Source: an uncultured Eubacterium sp.
GTDB taxonomy: Bacteria > Bacillota > Clostridia > Lachnospirales > Lachnospiraceae
Direction of reading: 5' to 3'
Assembly: GCA_905235555.1 (NCBI GenBank)
Contig: CAJOMD010000007.1
Location: 1-44,524, forward strand
DNA: 44,524 bases
Below the pieces are notes generated by a model, which saw only the letters and a list, made by a program, of their open reading frames with translations, searched no databases and was not told where the DNA came from. Below, piece by piece: positions 26,024 through 34,400 of the stretch; within the stretch, counting starts at the first letter, position 1, and each line of letters opens with the position of its first letter. The position numbers and the translations under genes were made by a program.

Positions 26024-26494
26024 ATGAAAAACAAAATAATTTTATTGGCAATAACAGTGATGGCAGTACTAGCGATGGCTGTTATAATGAGTGGATGTTC
26101 GTGCAGTAGTGAAGATGATACTACTACATTTAATCCTAAAAATGTGCCAGCAGAAAGTGCATCAAGCGATGGAAAAGGAAATGTTGTAGTTAATGACAAT
26201 TTTGGAACTATTTCACCAACAGAGAAAACTACAGACAAATCTGGAAATACAGTCATTTCATATACTGATTCTCAAGGCAACAAGGTTACAAGAACAGTAA
26301 AGAAAGACGGCTCAATCCATGTCGTTGTTAAAAACAAAAAAGGAAAAGTTATAAATGACGAGACTTATAAGCGCAAAGAACCAGCAACTACTGCTAAGCC
26401 AAAGAAAAATAATAAGAAAGACGATAAAAAACAAGATAATAAAGAACATGGTGCGGTAGTGAACGACGGTGACGGTTGGTCAGATTTTTATTAA
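26024..26494 (+). CDS. Small lipoprotein of unknown function
   Basis: A 156-residue lipoprotein: hydrophobic signal segment then lipobox IMSGC, with the modified Cys at about 25 and a second Cys just after it. A Ser/Thr/Asp-rich linker leads to a short beta-rich region (GNTVISYTDSQGNKVTRTV, DGSIHVVVKNKKGKVIND) and a low-complexity Lys/Asp tail ending GWSDFY. No domain recognised. GGAGGAAG precedes the start. The tight spacing with the Fn3-like membrane protein upstream and asd downstream suggests one transcript. Confidence 0.7.
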   Translation: MKNKIILLAITVMAVLAMAVIMSGCSCSSEDDTTTFNPKNVPAESASSDGKGNVVVNDNFGTISPTEKTTDKSGNTVISYTDSQGNKVTRTVKKDGSIHVVVKNKKGKVINDETYKRKEPATTAKPKKNNKKDDKKQDNKEHGAVVNDGDGWSDFY

Positions 26495-26516
26495 AATAGT
26501 TTAGAAGAAGGTATAT

Positions 26517-27611
26517 ATGTTTAAATTAGATAAGAAACTTAAAGTAGGTATAGTTGGAGCCACAGGAATGGTTGGACAAAGATTTATTACATTGTTGGAG
26601 AATCATCCTTGGTTTGACCTAGTTTGTTTGGCTGCCAGCCCTCGTTCAGCTGGAAAGCCATATGAGGAAGCTGTTGCAGGTAGATGGAAAATGGAAACAC
26701 CTATGCCAGATTCCGTAAAAAATATGACAGTATTTGATGCAAGTGAAGTTCAGACAGTGGCTGACCAAGTAGATTTTATCTTTAGCGCTGTTGATATGGA
26801 CAAAGATGCTATTCGTGCATTGGAGGATGAATATGCTAAGGCAGAGTGCCCAGTAGTATCCAATAATAGTGCACACAGATGGACTGAAGATGTTCCTATG
26901 GTGGTTCCTGAAATCAATCCAGAGCATTATGAGGTTATCAAATACCAAAAAGAAAGACTTGGAACAAAGAGAGGTTTTGTTGCGGTAAAACCTAACTGTT
27001 CTATTCAAAGTTATACACCAGTCCTTACTGCATGGAAGAAGTTTGAGCCAAAGGAAGTAGTGGTAACTACATACCAGGCTATTTCGGGTGCAGGGAAGAC
27101 ATTCGATGAGTGGCCAGAGATGGTTGGGAATATTATTCCGTTTATCGGTGGCGAGGAAGAAAAGTCTGAGCAAGAGCCACTTAAACTTTGGGGTAAAGTG
27201 GAAGATGGAGTTATCAAAAAGAGCGACTGCATGACTATCACTTCACAGTGTATTAGAGTTCCTGTACTAGATGGACATACAGCCGCAGTGTTTGTAAACT
27301 TTGGCACAAAACCTTCTAAGGATGAACTTATTAAGGCACTTAAAGACTTTAGTGGTAAGCCACAGGAATTAGAATTACCTAGTGCTCCAAAACAGTTTAT
27401 ACAATATTTAGAAGAAGATGATAGACCTCAGGTATCACTTGATGTAAATTACGAAAATGGAATGGGAGTTTCTGTAGGTAGATTGCGTGAGGATATTATG
27501 TTTGACTATAAGTTTGTCGGATTATCTCACAATACTCTAAGAGGTGCTGCAGGCGGCGGAGTTATCTCTGCTGAAATGTTAGTGGCAGAAGGGTATATTA
27601 CAGCAAAATAA
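26517..27611 (+). CDS. asd: Aspartate-semialdehyde dehydrogenase
   Basis: Reduces aspartyl phosphate to aspartate semialdehyde, the branch point to lysine, threonine, methionine and diaminopimelate for the wall. The 364-residue protein has GIVGATGMVGQRFI (NADP binding), SNNSAHRW, the nucleophile Cys in KPNCSIQSY, and TYQAISGAGKTFDEWPEM with FIGGEEEKSEQEP. This pattern is the archaeal/fungal-like class of ASADH rather than the E. coli class, as is common in Clostridia. It is the last gene of the tRNA-membrane protein-lipoprotein run and has a terminator. Confidence 0.94.
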   Translation: MFKLDKKLKVGIVGATGMVGQRFITLLENHPWFDLVCLAASPRSAGKPYEEAVAGRWKMETPMPDSVKNMTVFDASEVQTVADQVDFIFSAVDMDKDAIRALEDEYAKAECPVVSNNSAHRWTEDVPMVVPEINPEHYEVIKYQKERLGTKRGFVAVKPNCSIQSYTPVLTAWKKFEPKEVVVTTYQAISGAGKTFDEWPEMVGNIIPFIGGEEEKSEQEPLKLWGKVEDGVIKKSDCMTITSQCIRVPVLDGHTAAVFVNFGTKPSKDELIKALKDFSGKPQELELPSAPKQFIQYLEEDDRPQVSLDVNYENGMGVSVGRLREDIMFDYKFVGLSHNTLRGAAGGGVISAEMLVAEGYITAK

Positions 27612-27629
27612 AGAAGGAAATAGTATTAA

Positions 27630-27659
27630 GGGCAAAACTCAAAAGTTTTGCTCTTTTTT
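27630..27659 (+). terminator. Rho-independent terminator after asd
   Basis: Stem GGGCAAAACT paired with AGTTTTGCTC (one G-U pair), with a short A-rich loop and six T residues. Confidence 0.85.
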
Positions 27660-27693
27660 ATTGGAAAACAGTAGATTTTGGCTCAAAAAACTG

Positions 27694-27722
27694 TGGAAAA
27701 CATAGGCAATTTGTGAGATAAT
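27694..27722 (+). promoter_or_regulatory. Promoter for the NifU-like/GGGtGRT operon
   Basis: TGGAAA (27694-27699), a 17-bp spacer and GATAAT (27717-27722) preceded by TGA (extended -10). A small inverted repeat AACAAT-TT-ATTGTT follows at 27738-27751 in the leader; its role is unknown. Confidence 0.5.
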
Positions 27723-27782
27723 AACTCTGATGTGAGCAACAATTTATTGTTCTTATTAATAAAAAATATAAAGGAGTATTTC

Positions 27783-28475
27783 ATGATTTATTCAAAAGAA
27801 GTTGAAATGATGTGCCCAGTAGCTAAGGGTGCAAAGCATGAACCAGCACCTATTCCTGAAGAAGGTAAATGGGTTCACGCTAAAGAAGTTAAAGACATTT
27901 CAGGTTTTACACATGGTGTAGGTTGGTGTGCACCTCAGCAGGGCGCTTGTAAACTTACATTAAATGTAAAAGAAGGTGTTATTGAAGAAGCTTTAATAGA
28001 GACTGTTGGATGTTCTGGCATGACTCACTCAGCTGCTATGGCTGCAGAGATTCTTCAAGGAAAAACAATTCTAGAAGCATTAAATACAGACCTTGTATGT
28101 GATGCTATTAATACAGCTATGAGAGAGTTGTTCTTACAGATTGTTTATGGTCGTACACAGAGTGCATTCTCTGATGACGGTCTAGTAGTAGGAGCAGGTC
28201 TTGAAGACTTAGGAAAAGGACTTCGTTCTCAGGTTGGTACTATGTATGCTACAAAAGAGAAGGGCCCTCGTTATCTAGAGATGGCTGAAGGTTATGTAAC
28301 AGGTATCGCTTTGGACGAAGATGATGAAATTATTGGTTACCAGTTTGTTAATCTAGGAAAGATGACAGACTTCATTAAAGCAGGTGATGATGCAAACACA
28401 GCATGGGAAAAAGCTAAAGGTCAGTATGGCCGTGTGGACGATGCTGCTAAAATCATCGACCCAAGAAAGGAATAG
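27783..28475 (+). CDS. NifU/IscU-like iron-sulfur scaffold-type protein
   Basis: A 230-residue protein; the start at 27783 follows AAAGGAG. The middle resembles the NifU/IscU N-terminal scaffold domain: GACKLTLNVKEGVIEEA, then GCSGMTHSAAMAAEILQGKTILEAL. Cysteines at 11, 49, 56, 77 and 106 could bind a cluster or metal; the spacing differs from canonical IscU. The C-terminal half (GLGK, GPRYLEMAEGYVTGIALDEDDEI) looks specific to this subfamily. It is followed after 12 bases by the GGGtGRT-family gene, a pairing I know from many anaerobes. There is no cysteine desulfurase nearby, so ordinary Fe-S assembly is not established. Confidence 0.8.
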   Translation: MIYSKEVEMMCPVAKGAKHEPAPIPEEGKWVHAKEVKDISGFTHGVGWCAPQQGACKLTLNVKEGVIEEALIETVGCSGMTHSAAMAAEILQGKTILEALNTDLVCDAINTAMRELFLQIVYGRTQSAFSDDGLVVGAGLEDLGKGLRSQVGTMYATKEKGPRYLEMAEGYVTGIALDEDDEIIGYQFVNLGKMTDFIKAGDDANTAWEKAKGQYGRVDDAAKIIDPRKE

Positions 28476-28487
28476 GAGGTGACGATA

Positions 28488-29498
28488 ATGGCATTGTTTG
28501 AATCATATGAAAGAAGAATAGATCAGATTAATTCTGTTTTAAATAGTTATGGTATTGCTTCCATAGAGGAAGCTGAAAAGATTACTAAGGATGCTGGACT
28601 TAACGTTTACGACCAAATCAAAAGTATCCAGCCTATTTGTTTTGAAAATGCATGCTGGGCTTACACAGTAGGTGCAGCTATCGCTATCAAAAAAGACTGT
28701 AGAAGAGCTGCTGATGCCGCTGCAGCTATCGGCGAAGGTCTTCAGGCATTTTGTATTCCAGGATCTGTTGCTGATCACCGTAAGGTAGGTTTGGGACATG
28801 GTAACCTTGGAAAAATGTTGCTAGAAGAAGAGACTGAGTGTTTTGCATTCTTAGCAGGTCACGAATCATTTGCCGCTGCTGAAGGTGCTATTGGTATCGC
28901 AGAAAAGGCAAACAAGGTTAGACAGAAACCTTTAAGAGTTATTCTTAACGGTTTAGGAAAAGACGCAGCTCAGATTATTTCTAGAATAAATGGTTTCACA
29001 TATGTTGAGACTAAGTATGATTATTCTACAGCTACACTTAATGTAGAATATGAGAAGGCATACTCAGATGGTCTTCGTGCTACAGTTAAGTGCTATGGTG
29101 CTGATGATGTTCAGGAAGGTGTTGCTATTATGCATCACGAAAATGTTGGCGTATCTATCACAGGTAACTCCACAAACCCTACCAGATTCCAGCATCCAGT
29201 TGCAGGTACATATAAGAAAGAATGCGTAGAGCAAGGCAAGAAATACTTCTCTGTAGCTTCTGGTGGTGGTACAGGACGTACACTTCACCCAGATAATATG
29301 GCTGCAGGTCCTGCTTCATACGGAATGACAGATACACTTGGAAGAATGCACTCTGATGCTCAGTTTGCAGGTTCTTCATCTGTTCCGGCTCACGTTGAGA
29401 TGATGGGACTTATAGGCGCTGGAAATAACCCTATGGTGGGTATGACAGTGGCTGTTGCCGTTAGCATTCAGCAGGCTGCTGACGAAGGCAAATTTTAA
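28488..29498 (+). CDS. GGGtGRT-family protein, function unknown
   Basis: A 336-residue soluble protein named for the glycine-rich motif GGGTGRT, here at residues 259-265. The start is ATG 28488 after AGGAGGT; a GTG three codons earlier overlaps that site. Other conserved-looking segments are the Ala-rich AADAAAAIGEGLQAF, DHRKVGLGHGNLGKM and FLAGHESFAAAEGAIGIA, and a Gly/Ala-rich C-terminus. The Gly motifs suggest nucleotide or phosphate binding, but no reaction is known to me. It is always worth reading with the upstream NifU-like gene, to which it is coupled here. Confidence 0.88.
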   Translation: MALFESYERRIDQINSVLNSYGIASIEEAEKITKDAGLNVYDQIKSIQPICFENACWAYTVGAAIAIKKDCRRAADAAAAIGEGLQAFCIPGSVADHRKVGLGHGNLGKMLLEEETECFAFLAGHESFAAAEGAIGIAEKANKVRQKPLRVILNGLGKDAAQIISRINGFTYVETKYDYSTATLNVEYEKAYSDGLRATVKCYGADDVQEGVAIMHHENVGVSITGNSTNPTRFQHPVAGTYKKECVEQGKKYFSVASGGGTGRTLHPDNMAAGPASYGMTDTLGRMHSDAQFAGSSSVPAHVEMMGLIGAGNNPMVGMTVAVAVSIQQAADEGKF

Positions 29499-29511
29499 TT
29501 AGACTTATTAT

Positions 29512-29540
29512 AGGCAAGGGATTAATTTCCCTTGCCTTTG
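29512..29540 (+). terminator. Rho-independent terminator after the GGGtGRT gene
   Basis: Stem AGGCAAGGGA paired with TCCCTTGCCT, a 6-nt loop and a short T-rich tail. Confidence 0.85.
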
Positions 29541-29571
29541 ATTATTTACAAAAAAATAGTTGGAGAGAAAA

Positions 29572-31158
29572 ATGAGCGAGAAAAAAGAAAGCAAATTTAA
29601 AAAATGGATTACATTGCTAAAGGAGAATCCCGTTAGTCCCAAACTAAAAAAGATTGCATGGTTTTCAAATTTTTTAGCAGTAGCAGCATTTGTTTTGCTA
29701 AATATTGTTTTATGGTATTTTGCGTCATATAAACATTATTTGCTACTTGATTATGTACCGGTTGGAATAATAATAGCTCCAGAAATACTTCTTTTATTAG
29801 CAGTTATCTTCCCATTCTTAATTAAGTTTGGAAGAAAGAGGACTTATATTTCTATTACTATTTCGTTGGTGGTGGCAGTTGCTTTGGTTATTACAAGTAT
29901 ATGGGGTATAACATTTAGAAAGAGCATCAAAGACTTTATTAGTTCTTTCGATAACGCTGTTAACCAAATATCTGCAAATAGTAAGGTATCCACAGATGAT
30001 TACAATGTATTTGTTGACAAGACTGACCAAGCGCATGAATTATCTGATATGACCAACTATACATTTGGTATTGTAAATAATTACGACGTTGATGATATGC
30101 GTTCAGTGGTTTTGATGTGTGAAAATGCTTTGAAAAAACCATTAAAGATTAAGAAGTTTAATGATGTGGCTGAACTAGCTGAAGGTTTAATTCAAAAGAA
30201 ATGCCAGGCTATCATAGTAGATGATTCTTTAATGAGTATGATAGTGGAAGCTGGCGATACTACAGATGACGATAAAAATAATGGACCATATGCTAACTTT
30301 AGTAAGTCGTTAAAGGTTATTAAAGGATTTACAATTAAAAACGATTTAGCGCCTATGGATGATCCAGGAAATGTAAGCAAGAGATGCTTCAATGTTTACC
30401 TAAGCGGTATTGATACGGGAGGAGATGTTACTAACAAGAGTCAAAGTGACGTTAATGTTATACTTTCAATTAATCCTAATACTAATACCATAGTTGGAGT
30501 ATCAACACCTAGCGATTATTATGTTCCTTTGTCTATCTCGGGTACAGAAAAAGATAAACTTTGCTACGGTGGTAACTATGGTATTGATGTTTCTATGAAT
30601 ACTTTGGCTTTATTCTATGGTATTGATATAGACTATTATGTACGAATGAATTTCACTGGATTTAAAGATATAATCGATGAATTAGGTGGAATAGATGTGG
30701 AATCTGATTATGCCTTTGAAACACACGGATATAAGTTCAAAAAGGGTATGAATAAGAACTTGAACGGTGATCAAGCGCTTTGGTTCGCCAGAGAGCGCAA
30801 ATCGCTCAAAAAAGGTGATGTTTCAAGAAGTAACAACCAGATGAAAGTAATAGAAGCAGTTATAGAAAAGACTTCAACCAGCTCTATTCTTAGCGATTAC
30901 AAAGATATATTGAAGAATATCAGCGAGAGTTTCCAGACAAATATGTCAATCGGAACTATGAAATCTATTGTTAAGATGCAGGTATCTAAGGGAGATAAGT
31001 GGAAAATCCACTTATATAGCGTTACTGGAAAGAAAGGAGTAGAAACTACCTTCTCTATTCCAAGTATGAAACAGCATGTATTAATTCCTAATACAAAGAC
31101 TGTAAAGAATGCTAAGAAGTACTTTAAGCAGAATAAGTTTGGAAAAAACATAAAGTAA
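29572..31158 (+). CDS. LytR-CpsA-Psr (LCP) family wall-polymer ligase
   Basis: LCP proteins attach teichoic acids or polysaccharides from lipid carriers to peptidoglycan outside the membrane. The start is ATG 29572 after GGAGAG (528 residues). Three transmembrane helices lie at about 31-50, 64-84 and 94-114, more than the single helix of the minimal LCP. An extracellular accessory region follows (about 120-280), then the LCP core: VIVGVSTPSDYYV-like strand (NTIVGVSTPSDYYVPL), GIDVSMNTLALFYGI, DELGGIDVES, and the Arg-rich ALWFARERK and DVSRSNNQMKVI with phosphate-binding Arg residues. The next gene is another envelope gene with its own promoter. Confidence 0.9.
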   Translation: MSEKKESKFKKWITLLKENPVSPKLKKIAWFSNFLAVAAFVLLNIVLWYFASYKHYLLLDYVPVGIIIAPEILLLLAVIFPFLIKFGRKRTYISITISLVVAVALVITSIWGITFRKSIKDFISSFDNAVNQISANSKVSTDDYNVFVDKTDQAHELSDMTNYTFGIVNNYDVDDMRSVVLMCENALKKPLKIKKFNDVAELAEGLIQKKCQAIIVDDSLMSMIVEAGDTTDDDKNNGPYANFSKSLKVIKGFTIKNDLAPMDDPGNVSKRCFNVYLSGIDTGGDVTNKSQSDVNVILSINPNTNTIVGVSTPSDYYVPLSISGTEKDKLCYGGNYGIDVSMNTLALFYGIDIDYYVRMNFTGFKDIIDELGGIDVESDYAFETHGYKFKKGMNKNLNGDQALWFARERKSLKKGDVSRSNNQMKVIEAVIEKTSTSSILSDYKDILKNISESFQTNMSIGTMKSIVKMQVSKGDKWKIHLYSVTGKKGVETTFSIPSMKQHVLIPNTKTVKNAKKYFKQNKFGKNIK

Positions 31159-31184
31159 TAGTTTTTTGACAAAAAGAAATAGAA

Positions 31185-31201
31185 TGTAACAAAATTGTAA
31201 T
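31185..31201 (+). promoter_or_regulatory. WalR/YycF-type box
   Basis: TGTAAC-AAAAT-TGTAAT exactly fits the WalR consensus TGTWAH-N5-TGTWAH. It lies just upstream of the -35 box, at about -50, where an activator would bind. A further half-site TGTAAC is at 31217-31222 inside the promoter spacer. WalR controls wall hydrolases, including the 3D-domain gene yocH, in Bacillus; applying it here is inference. Confidence 0.55.
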
Positions 31202-31207
31202 ATTTTA

Positions 31208-31236
31208 TTGACAAATTGTAACAAATAACGTATAAT
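31208..31236 (+). promoter_or_regulatory. Consensus sigma-A promoter for the 3D-domain gene
   Basis: TTGACA (31208-31213), a 17-bp spacer and TATAAT (31231-31236): a perfect consensus in both boxes. Transcription should begin near 31243. Confidence 0.9.
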
Positions 31237-31272
31237 ACACTCCGAAGCGTCGAACAGACGCGGAAGGAGTGT
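31237..31272 (+). promoter_or_regulatory. Nested inverted repeat across the transcription start of the 3D-domain gene
   Basis: Outer arms ACACTCC and GGAGTGT (31237-31243 and 31266-31272) enclose an inner stem GCGTC-GAACA-GACGC. The right arm contains the only Shine-Dalgarno-like sequence (AAGGAG). Because transcription should start at the end of the left arm, the outer repeat may act as a DNA operator, while the inner stem can form in the mRNA. Confidence 0.6.
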
Positions 31273-31282
31273 ATTTATTATT

Positions 31283-31900
31283 ATGAATACTAAAAAGATT
31301 GTGATAAGTATTATTGCGGTTGTAGCTGTACTTTCTACAGCATTAGTGCTAGGTACAATCAATTTTTATAGTAAGAAAAGCACTAATACAATAAAAGCAG
31401 AGATTTCAACTGTTAAGTCAATCGAAACAATACAAATCCAAAAATCTGAAAACAAAGTAAAGTTACTGAGCGAGACCCCAATGGACAAGGCTTTTGCGAA
31501 AGCAGCTGAGCAAAAGAAGGCTAAGGCCAAAGCATTGGCAGCAAAAAAAGCTAAAAGGCTAGCAAAAATTAAGAAAGCAAAAGCTAAAAAGGCTAAATTA
31601 GAATCTCAGTACAAGAAACTAGGAACATTTAGCGCTTCAGCATATTGTGGTTGTGCATCATGTTGTAGTTCCGCTGGTGGACATACAGCATCAGGTACCA
31701 CCCCTCAGGCTGGAAGAACTATTGCTACAGACCCTTCAGTTATTCCTCTAGGATCAAAAGTTATAATTGATGGTAAGGAATACGTAGCTGAGGATACTGG
31801 TGGAGCTATCGGAGGCAAGAGAATTGATATTTTCTTTTCATCACATAGTGAAGCATTGCAGTTCGGCAGACGTAGTGTCGAAGTATCAATAAAAAAATAG
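31283..31900 (+). CDS. 3D-domain cell wall enzyme (YocH/YabE-like)
   Basis: A 205-residue exported protein. An N-terminal hydrophobic helix (about 6-29) acts as signal or anchor, followed by a Lys/Ala-rich segment (about 65-110) predicted to be helical, and the C-terminal 3D domain (about 112-205): TFSASAYCGCASC, ATDPSVIPLGSKVIIDG, AEDTGGAIGGKRIDIFF. The three Asp residues are the catalytic set of MltA-like lytic transglycosylase folds. The Cys-rich insert YCGCASCCSSAGGHTASG is usual in clostridial members. AAGGAG lies 13 bases upstream of the ATG, a long spacing, and is within an inverted repeat. Confidence 0.9.
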   Translation: MNTKKIVISIIAVVAVLSTALVLGTINFYSKKSTNTIKAEISTVKSIETIQIQKSENKVKLLSETPMDKAFAKAAEQKKAKAKALAAKKAKRLAKIKKAKAKKAKLESQYKKLGTFSASAYCGCASCCSSAGGHTASGTTPQAGRTIATDPSVIPLGSKVIIDGKEYVAEDTGGAIGGKRIDIFFSSHSEALQFGRRSVEVSIKK

Positions 31901-31918
31901 ATAAAAATAATTTTTAAT

Positions 31919-31979
31919 AAAGAAAATGCAAAGGTTGCGAACGATTTTCTAGTGAGCACCTTTGCATTTTCTTTTTTTT
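31919..31979 (+). terminator. Terminator with conserved loop after the 3D-domain gene
   Basis: A 17-bp perfect stem (arms 31919-31935 and 31958-31974) followed by T residues. The loop holds GAACGATTTTCTAGTGAG, which differs by a single missing C from the loop of the hairpin at 21192-21250, though the stem is different. Confidence 0.9.
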
Positions 31980-32021
31980 ATTGTATAATTTTATCAATTG
32001 TTTAGTGAACTTGGAGGAGTT

Positions 32022-33698
32022 ATGGATACAGAGAATAAAACACCAGAATCCAAAAATTTTATAGAGCAGATTATTGATAAAGATTTAGAAGAAGGTAGAT
32101 TTGACCACGTTCAGACTAGATTTCCTCCAGAACCAAATGGATATCTTCACATTGGACATGCTAAGTCTATTCTTTTAAATTATGGAATAGCTGAGGAATA
32201 TAGCGGTAAGTTTAATCTTCGTTTTGATGATACAAATCCAGCTAAAGAAGATGAGGAATTTGTAGAATCAATTAAAAATGATGTTAGATGGCTGGGAGTT
32301 GATTGGGAAGACAGATTATTTTTCTCATCTAATTATTTTGACCAGATGTACGAAGCTGCAGTTAAGCTTATCAAAAAGGGAAAGGCATATGTATGTGATT
32401 TATCCGCAGATGAGATTAGAGAATCCCGCGGCTGGGCAGAGGAGCCAGGCAAAGAGAGCCCATACAGAGACAGAAGTGTGGAAGAAAATCTTGATTTGTT
32501 TGAGAGAATGAAGAAAGGCGAGTTTGCCGACGGCGAAAAGGTTCTTCGTGCGAAAATAGATATGGCATCTCCTAATATGAATATGAGAGATCCAGTTATA
32601 TATCGTGTGGCTCATCTTACTCATCACAACACTGGTGATAAGTGGTGCATTTACCCAATGTACGACTTTGCACATCCTATTGAGGATGCTATAGAGGGAA
32701 TCAGCCATTCAATCTGTACGTTAGAGTTTGAAGACCACAGACCTTTGTATGATTGGGTTGTTAGTGAACTTGAATATGACCAGCCACCTCGTCAGGTAGA
32801 GTTTGCTAAACTTTATCTTACGAATGTGGTAACTGGAAAGAGATATATCAAACAGTTAGTAGAAGAAGGAATAGTAGATGGATGGGATGATCCTAGACTA
32901 GTTTCTATAGCAGCGCTTAGACGTAGAGGTTACACACCTGAAGCCATTAAGATGTTTGTTGACCTTTGCGGTGTATCAAAGAGTAACAGCTCTGTGGATT
33001 ATGCAATGCTTGAGTATTGTATTCGTGAAGACTTAAATCTTAAGAAACCACGTTATATGGCAGTGCTAGATCCAGTAAAGGTTATAATAGACAACTATCC
33101 AGATGAAGAAGAGGAATGGTTGGACGCTCCTAACAATGTAAAGAATGAAGAACTTGGCTCTCGTAAGATTCCATTCTGTAAGGAACTTTATATTGAGCGA
33201 ACAGATTTTATGGAGAATCCTCCTAAGAAGTACTTCAGACTATTCCCTGGAAATGAAGTTAGACTAATGAATGCATACTTTGTTAAGTGTGTTGATTATA
33301 AAAAAGACGAGACCGGAAAAGTTACAGAGATTCACGTCACATATGATCCAGAGACAAAGTCAGGGTCAGGTTTTACAGGAAGAAAAGTAAAAGGAACTAT
33401 TCACTGGGTATCAGCAAGACATGCTGTGAAAGCAGAGGCTAGGATTTATGAGAATATAGTGGATGAAGAAAAGGGAGTTTATAATGAAGACGGTTCGCTT
33501 AACTTAAATCCAAATTCACTAGATGTTCTAGATAATTGCTATATAGAGCCAGCATTAGCTGAAGTAGAACCAGAAGACAAATTCCAGTTTATGAGAAATG
33601 GATTTTTTGTAGCAGATATGAAAGACTACACAAAAGACCATCCGGTCTTTAACAGAGTTGTTTCGCTAAAGAGTTCATTCAAATTACCAAAAAATTAA
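32022..33698 (+). CDS. glnS: Glutaminyl-tRNA synthetase
   Basis: Charges tRNA-Gln directly. ATG 32022 follows TTGGAGGAG and gives 558 residues; the in-frame TTG eight codons earlier overlaps that site's upstream sequence and is rejected. The class I HIGH motif appears in [15 protein letters not shown], which with RFDDTNP is diagnostic of GlnRS rather than Glu[10 protein letters not shown] and LRRRGYTPE are also typical. The KMSKS-type loop reads VTGKR (270-274) instead of VMSKR. The C-terminal anticodon-binding beta barrels are present. Converges with the YtxH-like gene. Confidence 0.94.
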   Translation: MDTENKTPESKNFIEQIIDKDLEEGRFDHVQTRFPPEPNGYLHIGHAKSILLNYGIAEEYSGKFNLRFDDTNPAKEDEEFVESIKNDVRWLGVDWEDRLFFSSNYFDQMYEAAVKLIKKGKAYVCDLSADEIRESRGWAEEPGKESPYRDRSVEENLDLFERMKKGEFADGEKVLRAKIDMASPNMNMRDPVIYRVAHLTHHNTGDKWCIYPMYDFAHPIEDAIEGISHSICTLEFEDHRPLYDWVVSELEYDQPPRQVEFAKLYLTNVVTGKRYIKQLVEEGIVDGWDDPRLVSIAALRRRGYTPEAIKMFVDLCGVSKSNSSVDYAMLEYCIREDLNLKKPRYMAVLDPVKVIIDNYPDEEEEWLDAPNNVKNEELGSRKIPFCKELYIERTDFMENPPKKYFRLFPGNEVRLMNAYFVKCVDYKKDETGKVTEIHVTYDPETKSGSGFTGRKVKGTIHWVSARHAVKAEARIYENIVDEEKGVYNEDGSLNLNPNSLDVLDNCYIEPALAEVEPEDKFQFMRNGFFVADMKDYTKDHPVFNRVVSLKSSFKLPKN

Positions 33699-33710
33699 TA
33701 ATCAAATCAA

Positions 33711-33764
33711 AAAAAGAACCTCCAACGGAAATGACAAAAATTTCCTTATGGAGGTTCTCTTTTT
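33711..33764. terminator. Two-tier bidirectional terminator between glnS and the YtxH-like gene
   Basis: An outer stem (AGAACCTCCA / TGGAGGTTCT with A/T-rich extensions) and an inner stem (GGAAAT / ATTTCC) make a long hairpin between converging genes, with a poly-A start and a poly-T end. Confidence 0.85.
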
Positions 33765-33785
33765 GTTAAAACAAACTAAAGATTT

Positions 33786-34400
33786 TTATAAATCAGTTAA
33801 TTCATCTTCCATGAAATCAACGCCTTCATCCTTATTAACTTTCGGAATATCAACATCCTCAGTGGTAGCAGCTTCTGGCTCACCCTTTGGATTATCGAAT
33901 TCATCAAAGTCTTCAGTAGAAGGATTAACCTTATCTTTGATGGCGTCTTTGGCATCATTTACAGTATCCTTAACTTTCTCCTTAGCCTCTTTGACGTTTT
34001 CTTCACCTATAATATCGATTGCTTTATTCTTTGCATCGTTTGCTACACTTGAAACTCTTAAAGCTGTCTCTTTAACTTTTCCTTTAGCAACTTCATAATT
34101 TTCTTTAATCATTTCAGCATTTTCTTCGCCAATCTTTTCTGTAACTTGTTCGACAGTCTCATCATATTTATCAATGATTTTATCGGCTACTTGATCAGCA
34201 GTCTGTTTTGCTTTCTTAGTATTGAAAGTAAGTTTAATTTTATCATCTGTAGCTTCATAGCCGAAGTATTTCTCGCCACTTAAATCTTCAAATTCTTCGT
34301 CTTCTTTTCTAGTGTCTCTGCGGTTTTTTACATAAAGTACGCTACCTACAGTTGCGCCTACCACAGCGGCAGTACCTACTAACTTATTGAAAAATCCCAT
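33786..34400 (-). CDS. YtxH-like membrane-anchored amphipathic protein
   Basis: A 204-residue protein with an N-terminal hydrophobic Gly/Ala segment (about 7-24, LVGTAAVVGATVGSVLYV) and a body made of charged amphipathic repeats such as AKGKVKETALRV and VKEAKEKVKDTVNDAKDAI, similar to YtxH/LEA-like stress proteins. The C-terminal 50 residues are acidic and probably disordered. GGGAGGA precedes the start; a minus-strand TATAAT at 34437-34432 is the likely -10. No enzymatic role is suggested; function unknown. Confidence 0.75.
   Translation of the reverse strand: MGFFNKLVGTAAVVGATVGSVLYVKNRRDTRKEDEEFEDLSGEKYFGYEATDDKIKLTFNTKKAKQTADQVADKIIDKYDETVEQVTEKIGEENAEMIKENYEVAKGKVKETALRVSSVANDAKNKAIDIIGEENVKEAKEKVKDTVNDAKDAIKDKVNPSTEDFDEFDNPKGEPEAATTEDVDIPKVNKDEGVDFMEDELTDL

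Noticed and set aside
31166-31171. TTGACA upstream of the WalR-type box as another promoter
   Set aside because: The base sequence 17 bp downstream is not -10-like, and TAGAAT lies only 8 bp away.
33748-34098. Plus-strand open frame rich in Ser opposite the YtxH-like gene
   Set aside because: Its Ser/Leu/Phe-rich composition comes from antisense reading of charged helix codons; it begins inside the terminator and lacks a ribosome binding site.
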